Below are positions 24,901-36,900 of a DNA stretch of 64,000 nt, in pieces. Where the stretch lies: contig CAIIXF020000008.1 in assembly GCA_903813345.2 (NCBI GenBank), forward strand, positions 32,698,867-32,762,866, written 5' to 3'. The DNA comes from Owenia fusiformis. Lineage: Eukaryota; Annelida; Polychaeta; Sabellida; Oweniidae. Each line of letters starts with the position of its first letter. The stretch's first letter is position 1. The notes beneath the pieces are model-generated. The model did not search any database. It saw only the letters and a list, made by a program, of their open reading frames with translations, and was not told the DNA's origin. The position numbers and the translations under genes were made by a program.

Positions 24901-27900
24901 TATTCAACGAATGAAAAAAAAACGTTTTCTATTCCAGGATTAATTGACGATTTTCCGCCGTACCATGATGGGTGGGTGTCAAAGTCACATGACATGACAT
25001 ATTAAACCGTGTTGTTCCCGTGGCATTTTATCTAAAAAACACAAGTCCTTAAGGAGACACTTTGTTTCACCCCTGGACATGTTCTCACAATATTTTAAAG
25101 TAAATAATTCCGAATGTATGTTTGGAATTTAAATGTTTCTGCGGCCGTAAAAACAACAACAAAAACAGTAAAAAATTGTACTCTTGTAACTCATGCTGTC
25201 CATGGTCAAAAATGTGGTTAAGTACATCTCTCTGTCAGGTTAGTTTAAAATTCTGAAACCTGTTTGAGTATAAAAAGTGACCGTTCGTTTTTTTACGTTT
25301 GAGTACAAAAAGTGACCGTTCGTATTTTTCTTACAATCACAAATAGGGTCATTTTTAAATGTAAAATATAGTGTGGGATAGAGTGAAAGAAACAAAAATT
25401 AAAGCACGTGGGAATAAAGCGAACATTCTATTTTGCATGGAAATGTCAGAAAAGGGGTTACTTCTTCCAAATTTTATGAGATTCTTCCAATTTTTTAAGA
25501 TATATCCAAACGTTTTAGTGGAGATTGAAGAGCGTACCTGTGCCTGCGCTTGTTCCTCTTTGATTTCTTGCCATTGTAAGTTCCTGAGAGATCTGAATCT
25601 AGAAATAAATAATATATGTTTCAATTTAATTCAATTTATTAATCTGAATAACCTGTGTTTATTGATATAATCTATCAATTGTTATATCATTAATGAAGAC
25701 CACTATGAAAAGTAATATTACATCACAATATTAAATCAAAAATATGATAAATTATTTAATTGAATAAAATCTAAAAATACAGACATTAGGCCTAAATGTA
25801 AAAATACAACAGTGATCTATTTTCCGAATGTTAAAGAAAGGTTAGTTTTTCAAAATAAATTGATGGTAATATTTTCTCTACATCGGATTAGCGATCTCGT
25901 AGTCTAGTCCACAATGTTTTTATAAAAAACAAGTTAGCAAACTAGTACAAACAGATGTCCTTCAGCGCTTAATTACTGAGGTTGTTTGTTTTTGTTGTTA
26001 AAAATTAAACCACTTAGTCCCCGTTGATACAAGTGTACAAACCCTTTCAAATAACGGGTAGATCGTTTGATTTGTTAGAAAAAATAGTTTTAATTCGATT
26101 TTTCATTCGTTGAAACTTCTGGCAGTTAAGTGAATTTAACATAAAACAGAATCTTCTCAGTTAATAGGTGTTTTCTCAGTAAGTATTTCTGAGTCTTTCC
26201 AAGCAAGGGGCATTGGGGCGCAGTGGGGGGACAGGCTCCCGGGGCAGCTCTTACCCCCCGCTTGCATCAACCTTATTATAAACTTCCCTCTCAATAAATA
26301 CTTAATAAACTAGAAAATCAACCGTAATAAATAACGGGTTGCACTACTGAAAGCTGTGAAATTCTTTTCAATGTAATTGACGAGCAATTTAAATTGATTT
26401 GGAGTATAGAATGGAGAAATTGTCACCGTATGCGGCATGGGAGCCTGAGGCAACTGCGGGGCCATTCATTCAGATTTATGGATAACGGCACTTTATAATA
26501 ATTCATATTTCTCAACGAATACCCAAACAGCTCAAGTCTCGCAGTTTTATATGATTTCAAAACAAAGCTGAGCCTGAGACTACCTCCTTATAGTCGTCAT
26601 ATTTTAAATGCGCGATAGTATTACTAAAATGTCATTTAGTCAAAATAAAAAGGTATGGGCCTGGGACTGGGAGCCAGCTTAAGTTGAAGTGTACGTAATT
26701 AAAAAGCGTTTTACTATATCTAGTAACATCTGAACAGCAGAAAATCCTAAAAGAACGATATCTGCCGATAAAATCAACAAAAATGACAAACATACGGAAA
26801 CGGTGTCAGAAACCCCTCCATACTTCAACCCGTCAAAGGGGCATTTAATGTACTTTGTAAAGTTCTTATTTATGGAACAATCACAAATGTTCAATCGCTG
26901 CTGTTGCCCATCTTGTCTTGTATATGGTAGCCTATTTCCAAAAGAAGCCAATTTGGCTTCAATATGTGGATGATCGACAAATACCAATCGAAACCAAAAT
27001 ATTATTATTCAGTGAGTGATTTCCAGTTAATGATTTTGACAGAACTAGCGTGCGCATTTCTACCGACCGTCAATATAGAAGATATAAATCCTATCTAATT
27101 GCTTAATTAATCATTAATTAATTGTCTAATTAATTCTTAGATTACAATGATTATCGGGGAACAGATTACTTCTAAATAATACCATCACTATATGACTCTG
27201 TACAGAATTTGACTATTTTTATACGAACAGATCGCAATATTTATAAATCATTTTTAAAATCATCATAACTTTAGAAAGTAATAGGCCTATAGAGTCAATA
27301 ATAGGCCTATACATTCACTCATAGGCCTATAGAGTCAATGATAGGCTATATACACCCACTAGTAGGCCTATATAGTCAATAATAGGCTTATACATTCACC
27401 CATAGGCCTATACATTCACTAATAGCCCTATGCAATCACTATTCGTCCACTAATAGGCCTATTCATTACTAAAATGTCTATAAATTAAAAATTGTTCCAA
27501 ATTGTTCTATCAAGAACTGACAGGTAAAATTCTGATAAGACGATATGTATTTACATTCATAAATCTGATTTATAACTCAGCTTTATCAATCATTGATTTG
27601 ATTAAATAATCAAACAATAATATAATTCTTCAAATAAATATTTGGCTAATTTTCTATCGTTATTGCAAACAAATGCTTGTCAGGGTGTCGATCGTGAATG
27701 GCAGAATAAATATTTCGACAGGATGAGCTCAGACGCTGTTTTCTATACGATAAATATATGAAAGCACAAGTGCCAAAAATAATTGTAAGCATATATAGTA
27801 AGAAAAAGAAACATCCAGTATGACCAGTAAGTAAAGCAAACCCCCAATATCACAAAATATGATTTAAGGCACAAATTTTACCACCCGTCTCCCCAGCATC

Positions 27901-30900
27901 ACGACAAAACTGTTGGTTTTGCATCGGTCTCCGTGCTCCCCCCCCCCCCCGTTACAATCTCTCAAACAAACTATAACACAGACAAAGAATTGGGGTCGGA
28001 CCATTTTACATTGGTTAAACTTGCTTTATATCCTTTTTGGAAATCTAGAACTTTGAATCCCCTGGCCACCAATTGCATTTCTTGTCGTTTTCAAAATATT
28101 TAAAGTAATACCAGAATTATATCAGTGCTAATGTATTTTGTGAATCGATCACATTAAGAATTTCAGCGTGTGTCCAGCAGACGATAATCTGTTTGATAAA
28201 TACACTCAATAAATAGTTATGAGACACCTGTGTTCGAGGACAGGAACCACCTACATCCTGCGACACCAGTTAACCAAAAGTAAATTTGCTCTGGACCACT
28301 GAGCAAATACAAAACCTCTAATCTAATAGATTTATCTCTGGAAAATTCGTATGGAATGCCATTGCAAAATACAGATTAAAAATTGATCATAACTCTTATT
28401 GACAATCAAACTATATAAATCATTTCAGACCCATGGTTATTTGGGTCCAACATCTAGTAAAACGTGGACTTGGTGATTTTTTTTATAATTATCGTTGGTC
28501 CAACTTCCAGTTAAACTGATAATTTCATGATTGGCTTTATCGGTTAAATATCGTTTATTGAGCTTCATTTTTTATCTTGATTCTGTCTGTCCTGTAAGTC
28601 ATCTACATTTACGAGTATTGCACCATGTGTACTGGTTTTTGATATTTTCCCATTTTCCCCCAGCCACTGAGACAAAAAGTATAAATGTGATCAAAATTAT
28701 TGAGGTTTTTAATACGATGATAAATTCAAAATGTTCAAAGTAAAATGAAGATCTAAGTGGTTCTATTGACGAACTCATGTCTAACATGTCACGGACTTGC
28801 TCAGACCTCTTGAAGCCCGTGTTCTCTTTGATGACGACATGTTGAGGTTACAATCTTCAAAAATCAAAATTATTAAGTACATCTTCAAGAGCGCATTACC
28901 CACATTATTAAGTTGTATTAATATCACTGAATTCCTTTACATCATGTACACTTCAAAACAACTGATCTTTTTGACTCGTCGTTTTTTTCAAATATGCTTT
29001 GATTCAATATTGACTTCATTTTTAAAAAGCTATTCTTGTGGTTCGTATACCGCAAAATTGAAATGATTTCTAAAGAGTTTTCTTTAATGACGCCTATAGT
29101 CCCCCGCACATAAACAAATGCTTGATGCCCAAGACTGTCCAATGTTTTGGGGGATTTTATACCACAGTACGGACCTCCTTGATTGACTTTATTATATCAT
29201 TCCTGCCTCCCCCTTCTAATTCTTTCGACTTGGCTTTTTCAAAATTAGCTTCGTCTTCTCTAGTTTTACTTTGGAACTAATCTCTGCGCTCCATAGGCTA
29301 CATTTTTCTCTTGTTCATATAATTTTTGTTTACTATTGTGTCGTGGGGTAAGTCAGACCCTTTGCAAAGAGATTGATTTCTGGCCTCTGTAAGAGAGCTA
29401 CAGTCAAATTGTACCGTTTGCCTATGGGTGTAGGGTAAGTAGATGTGGTCAGAGTTGTGGTATTGTGGCTGATGTAGGGCTCTCTTCGAGAGTCAAGCAT
29501 TTTGAGGGGAGTAAGAGCCACTTTGTATGCCCCTCTACTTTCTGATACAATCTGCGATTCTTTTGAAACTATACCAATTCATCACCTACCCCTTGGATAA
29601 AGATCAATATGACCAGACCTATTTCACATTTTTTCTTTAAAATTTGTAAGAACTGTTCAATTTAAAGGTCGTTCTTTACAATTTGGAGAGTTGACTATAC
29701 GCCTGTTAAGTTTAATTCTCGATTTCTCCACTCTTTTGTACTCTATTTTGCGTTTTAAAACATGACCGTCATGATTGTTTTTGCGGGTAATTCTCCAAAT
29801 ATTGCCTTAACCTTTCTCCGGGGTGTCGTCTGCTTCTTTGAGCGGGACTACCCCTCGATGTCTAACGGTATTGTGTCAGGGAAATCGGACTGGAAGTAAG
29901 AGCACTTAAGGTAGTCAAAATTCTTCAACTGCCGCAGAGTTCCTCTTCAAAAAATTATATTGTTCGAAGTTGTTCTAGCGGTTATTCGAATATGCTTGTG
30001 GGGACATTTTCGATCTGTCAAGTTAAATCATATAAATAGACTATCAAATTCAAATGGCTCAAATCTGATGGGAGAATTTTGGATTGATACATATTTTATG
30101 ATATTGAAAGCGATTTGTTAACGCTGCTTGTAAATCACATCATCACATCATCAAGTAATTGGGTTTTATTTAATTGGTACTATCCATTTAATTAATTATG
30201 CTATCTTGTGATCGATCATACATTATTGTCACCTGATACAATACTAGAAAAGAGAATAAATGAAAAAAGAATTGTCGCAGTTGTCTCCAGAGCTACGGGT
30301 TTTTATCTGTCCGTTCGTCTTATGTATGTAATATATATCACTCCCACATCAAAGTGGATTTCATATTATAGTTTATATAACAAATACAATATCTAATAGC
30401 ATGAAAGTATAAAAGTATGAAAAATATTATTACAAAAATATAATCTGAATGTGAAATGAAAGCACAAAAAGCAATAAGTTAAAAACCCAAAATAACCCCT
30501 ATAAACCAACAATTTTGTAAATCTAGAATTTAGAATTCGGAAAGATGAATCATACGTCTTGCTCCCCGGCAATCGGGCATAACTAAATTCCGCAAGATAA
30601 CATAAATTTCAAACACAGATTGTTTTATTCTAATTTTTCTGACACTAAGTGACAAGAGATGCCTAAATTGGTCGTGACGCTTTAAAAACCCCGCATCCAG
30701 TCAAAAATCCAAGACAGCCCCCCGTGTTAAAATACATATTAAAACGCCAACACAGCGAAAAATGGTATAGTATCCGATAGTTTCCGTGGGTATCTCAAAT
30801 CCCGTATATTTGTAGTATCCTGGAATATCCTAAAATATACCGATACTTCAAATATTCGGAAATATCCTTGAAAGAATATTTGTGGATACTTTAAATATCA

Positions 30901-33900
30901 AACTTTCAACATATCCGAATTAAGGATATTCCAGGATACTTGTAGCCCACGTATCCAAAAATATTTTTGAGTATCCGTATCATTAAAACATATGAACAAT
31001 GTTTTTGCTATAAATCAAACAACAAAGGCCTACATGACCTGAAGCAAATACTTGTAAGTTACGTATCATCTTAATGCCAATCCTCATGAAATAAGTTTCT
31101 TTACGTTGTATAAAAAATAATCAAATATAATTAAAATGAGACGGGGGGGGGGGGGGGCGGAGGAGGAGTAAATGTCTATAAAGTGAAAATCCTTTACACG
31201 AATTCTTGTATTTGAGAAATGAACTCAGTAACTTAGTAAGAAACTGGATGTCTACACCTCTAAGAATGAAAAATGGGGAAATTTTGAATCAATCGGACTT
31301 TTAAGTATCATCTCTTGTCTTATATACATATAGTCCCCACTCCGTCCCCCCCCCCTCCATCCTACTTTCACGATCACCGGGCGTGAAAAAGAAGTTTGCT
31401 TCAAGGCCTCGGAGACGGTATTCTATCCGTATTTGTACTTTCCCGGGTTTTCTCATCGTTATATTACACTGGAAGAAATGACTGAAATCTCAGAAAGAGG
31501 CTGACTTCCGATCGTTAAATTTTTCAAAAAGAAGAAGGGAAAACGTAATATAAATCGCCTAAAATCTATCGTTTTATTTGTGCATCTCAATATATAATAT
31601 TGACGCTGAAGATCTTTAGTTATCGAAGATTTTGTTTATTTGGACGATAACGACAATTACAATGGTAAACTTCACTTTCAACTGAGACAGAGACCCAATG
31701 CATTGATCATTTTCGAATAATGGGGAAATTTTCATACACCATCTCCTACATCATTACGACATGGACTTTCCTGGGACTCGATGAGGAGCGGGATGGGGAG
31801 ATATATGTTAAGAGATTCACCACACCATAGGCTCTACCAAACCTATGCCACCGCCATACATTTACAAGGGATGAAGCGTAGAAAAGAGTCTGTGTGGGCC
31901 AATGCTTTGAAGGTATATAATTTTCATGCATTCATTTAGTCACATCTTATTTTTCCACGATGAATTCTTCCTTTCGCCTACATCTTTTATATTTTCACAA
32001 ATAGAAATATTCCTCAAGCGCGAACATCAGTTCTGACATCACAAACTAAGAATAAGATCCTTTCATGCGAACCACGATTCTCACACCACGATGCAAAATT
32101 CTTATTCGCAATCCACCATTTCCTCGCTCCCAAACATAATTATGTCTTCACTCGCCCACAGAGATCCGACATCACAAACTATTTGTACATTGTGCATCTA
32201 TGTGTGGTTCGCAATGTCGCATCTCTGTGCACAAGTGAAAAAATATGTTCGGGAGCGACAAAATTGTGGTTCAGTTCCCGAGCAAAGGTTTCACATTCTC
32301 AATATGAGAATCGTGATTCGCATGCCAGGCCCCTGGCAGTTTTTCACCATTTTGAGCACTACTGAGGTGATTTAGCCATATTTGGGCCAAAATTGTCAAA
32401 GGTGGAGATTTTGTTTCTATTTGATGACTTTCAAACATATATCACGTTGCCTCATTTTGACCTTATATTAGACTATCTATTTTGTCTGAATATATTCAGG
32501 CTATGGCAACCTAAGTTAAGTTATGGTAATTCAAACTATTTGTTAACATAGGAAGTGCTGTTCAAAATGGCCAATGGAGCAATTAATTTGCACATTTGTT
32601 ACTTAAACTATCTTTATTTCCACTTGACAATATGCTACGTTACTTTGTGTTGCTTGGTGTCACAAATTCATCCATTTATTGTGATTCCATGAATTTCCAA
32701 GCTTTGAAAATGTGTGACATTATACATATTCCATTTCAATGTTGTTACAGGATGACACTTCATCTGAAGAAATGGACTGAACAAGGACACCATTAGCTTC
32801 ATACACAAATCACTGGGTACTGACGACTGAGGGCGGAAGTAAAGTTGCAGCTGAAGTCCAAGTAAGGGATTATGGGTAGGCCTGTATCATCTATCATTAC
32901 CCCTAGAGTTCGTAATGGGGGTGTATATGTAGTTCGAGTAAACATACTTTACTAAGGATTATGATAGATGTAGATGTAAAGATCCATCTTGTCAAAATAC
33001 ATAGAAACAAGTGTAAATAAAATATATGATTTTCCATGCTTTGTTATAACCATCATGTATAATTAGCACTGATAATCTCATATTACAAAGGAGATAAAAT
33101 ATCAAATTATGTATCACTACACTCCCAATAAGTCAAGATGTCATTCAGCAATAGTAATTTTTTAGTTAAACAAGGATATTGAGACATATAGCCACCATCC
33201 ACTAGGGGTGGAGGTGTTTCCAAAACTAGTAGCATGCAAAAGTTACCATGAGTACAGTATTAAGTATGTATTTATGAGTTTGACTATATAACAGAATAAA
33301 AACATGTGTACATTTTTATTTTCTTGTTACAATAAAAAAAGAATGTACAATAAAGTCTTTCTATTTCAGGACACTATACCCACTACCCATTACCCAGGCG
33401 GAAAAAGACAATTTGCAGAGAGAGAGAGAGAGTGCAGCTCATGTACATTGTAGAACAGAACAAAGTTTATATGTGAACAATATTTGTGAGGAGAGAATGT
33501 GGATAGGATGTTGATTTCACATTCGTGAAGACATTCAGTCGTTCATGGATAATATAGATTGGGTTAATTTGGCGCTCGCTTTAATTTGGCGAAATTGAAA
33601 ACTTCGCCAAAATAAATCTTCGCCAAAATTAGATACTCAGGGAAAAACTAGAAAGGAAAAGCGCGGTATAGTAGCAGCATCGATCGAGGTGCAAATGTGA
33701 AGGATGATCTCACAAAACTGTACAAATGTGGTGAATATCTCTGCATATCCGCCAAATTAAATAGCCGCCAATGTGCCAAAAATGGCAACATCGCCAAATT
33801 GAGTAACGCCAAATTAACCCAATCTACAGTAGTTCTATTCATCTACAAGGAAAGGCACACACATATTACACACAACTCTGTTCTAGTATCAAGGGGCAGA

Positions 33901-36900
33901 TTTATTAAAATCATACATCTCCAAGAATAACCACACACATTACACGCAACTTTGTTCTAGTTTCGGTTCGGAGGAGGGAAAGATTTATTAAAATTACACA
34001 TCTCTAAGAATAGCTACACACATATAACACTTAACTCTGTTCTACTATCAGGGGGATTTAATAAAATCATACATCTCCAAGAATAGCCACATATATATTA
34101 CACACAACTCTGTTCTAGTATCAGGGGGCAGATTAATTAAAATCATTCATCTCCAAGAATAGTCACACACATATTACACACAACTCTGTTCTTGTGTCAG
34201 GTTTGAAGATTTAAAATGATCACACATCTCCAAGAATAGCCACATACATATTACACACAACTCTGTCCTTGTGTCAGGTGTGAAGATTTATAATGATCAC
34301 ACATCTCCAAGAATAGCCACACACATATTACACAAAACTCTGTTCTTATGTCAGGTGTGAAGATTTATAACGATCACACATCTCCAAGAATAGCCACATA
34401 CATATTACACACAACTCTGTTCTTGTGTCAGGTGTGAAGATTTATAATGATCACACATCTCCAAGAATAGCCACACACATATTACACTCAACTCTTTTTT
34501 ATGTCAGGTGTGAAGATTTATGATGATCACACATCTCCAAGAATAGCCACACACATATTACACACAACTCTTTTTTTATGTCAGGTGTGAAGATTTATAA
34601 TGATCACACATCTCCAAGAATAGCTACATACATATTACACACAACTCTGTTCTTGTGTCAGGTGTGAAGATTTATGATGATCACACATCTCCAAGAATAG
34701 CCACACACATATTACACACAACTCTTTTTTATGTCAGGTGTGAAGATTTATAATGATCACACATCTCGAAGAATAGCTACATACATATTACACACAACTC
34801 TGTTCTTGTGTCAGGTGTGAAGAATTATAATGATCACACATCTCCAAGAATAGCCACATACATATTACACTCAACTCTGTTCTACTATCAGGGGATTTAT
34901 TAAAATCATGCATCTCAAAGAATAGCCACATTCACATTACACACAACTCTGTCCTTGTGTCAGGTGTGAAGATTTATTAAAATCACACATCTCCAAGAAT
35001 AGCCACACGCATATTACACACAACTCTGTTCTTATGTCAGGTGTGAAGATTTAAAATGATCACACATCTCGAAGAATAGCTACATACATATTACACACAA
35101 CTCTGCTCTAGAATGGGGGGGGGATTTATTAAAATAACACATCTCCAAGAATAGCCACACACATATTACACACAACTCTGTTCCTGTGTCAGGTGTGAAG
35201 ATTTATAAAGACCACACATCTCCAAGAATAGCTACATACATATTAAACACAACTCTGTTCTAGAATCGGGGGGGGAGAGATTTATTAAAATCATACATTT
35301 CCAAGAATAGCCACACGCATAAAACACACAACTCTGTTCTTGTGTCAGGTGTGAAGATTTATAAAGATCACACATCTCCAAGAATAGCCACACACATATT
35401 ACACACAACTCTGTCATTGTGTCAGGTGTGAAAATTTATAAAGATCACATATCTCTAGGAATAGCCACACACACATATTACACACAACTCTATTCTTGTG
35501 TTGTGTGTGAAGATTTATTAAAATCACACATCTCAAAGAATAGCCACACATATTACACATAACTCTGTTCTTGTATCAGGGGGGGGGGAGAATTATTAAA
35601 AGCACACATCTCCAAGAAAAGCCACCCATATATAACACACAACTCTCTTCTTGTATCAGGGGGAAGATTTGTTTCAATCACACATCTCCAAGAATAGCAA
35701 CGCACACATTGCAGTACCCACAACTACAGAACTATATTCTTGTGTCGGGTGTGAAGATTTAAATTACACATCCCCGAGAATTGCCACACACATTGATCAC
35801 ACAATAATATGGCAGCCACAGCAGTACCTAAAACGAAGAAGGTCAAAGTAGAACAACATCCCAAGTTCCTTGAACTTGTCTATACGTCCTTGTGATCAGA
35901 TGTTTTTATTCTTACATGTATTGTACATCTCATTTGCATTAATAAAATAATGAACTGTACATAATGTAAATGCCTCTTTTCGTGTTCAGTTTTTGTGTAA
36001 TGTGAACGAAAATATCCTTGCTGTATATGTAAAAAATCCCGACCGTATTAATGAATATCCCGAAAATATTCAGAAAGTATTCATAAATATCCGGAAAAAT
36101 GGTTGAATATTCAGCCGTATTTGTGAGTAACCGAATCATATATTAGTCGTATCCCTAAGTATACGTGAAAAAACGAGATGTATATCAGTAGTATCCAGAA
36201 CTGTGGATATTTCAGGATATCAGTGTTCCGTCTCTCAATAATATCCGTGAATCTCCAAATTCGAGATACTCATCGTATTTATCACGGATTCTTAAGGATA
36301 CGTTCCATATTCCTATAATATCTCGCAAGTATCCAGGCAGGATTCTTTATCATTTTTCGCTGTGCAAATTGTCGAAATGTATAGAAATATTAAACACATG
36401 TATGAAGTTTACATTCTGAACTGTCCAGAAATGTCAGAAAAGCTGCCATTTTATTCAATATATTCAAAGAAATGGCGTGAAATAATCACGTGACCAAAAG
36501 TGACGTGACGTTTTGAGCGTGAAGAGATACAGGGTGCTATCTGGCGTGCTGCGAGGTAACGATTCAACCAGAACGTTTTGACAAGTAGAAAAACGGTTTA
36601 CGCAATTTTAACTAAACTTTCCCACTGAGAAAACAATGGGGCTTTCTAAACTGTTATATTGGACATTTAGCACTACCGGCGTAGAAAACAACAGCCGACC
36701 AGTCTTGGTCACTCCATATTTTTACCTCCAGAACTAAAAATGAATTCCTTAATTTTGTAAATTTTGAGTACGAATAGAATGTCACCTCTGTACCCATGAA
36801 CTCAATCCACTAATTCCCCTATTTTCTATTATATCTCCATTTAAAAGCGACCAGCAAACGTCATAATACGTCGAGGTGAAGATGATTGAAATATTGAAAG

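Larger units (their letters stand above)
25593..30747 (-). other. vsx-A intron 1, 3' part
   Basis: Non-coding apart from short chance frames. It holds a cluster of TAATTA-type sites (27096-27144) and the ATAGGCCTAT tandem repeat (27281-27470). Confidence 0.7.
30751..36364. mobile_element. 5.6-kb TIR element, CACAG ends, CACTA-like
   Basis: The left end starts CACAGCGAAAAATG, and the complement CATTTTTCGCTGTG forms the right end. The first 25 bp of the two ends agree at 22 positions. CAA lies directly outside each end (30748-30750 and 36365-36367), an apparent 3-bp target duplication. Both subterminal zones (about 30770-30990 and 36000-36340) are packed with GTATCC/ATATCC/GGATAC motifs in both orientations. 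These traits together (CAC-start TIR, 3-bp duplication, subterminal motif arrays) are those of CACTA/EnSpm elements. No transposase frame was found. The interior carries other repeats, a minisatellite and a histone-like fragment. It lies in vsx-A intron 1. Confidence 0.6.

Noticed and set aside
32751-32870. Exon-like segment (acceptor-like TTGTTACAG, donor-like CAAGTAAGG) inside the 5.6-kb element
   Set aside because: All frames are broken by stops, and no partner exon was found; splice-like words are common by chance.
35232-35762. Open frames inside the 78-bp minisatellite
   Set aside because: They are translations of the repeat unit and change with each indel.
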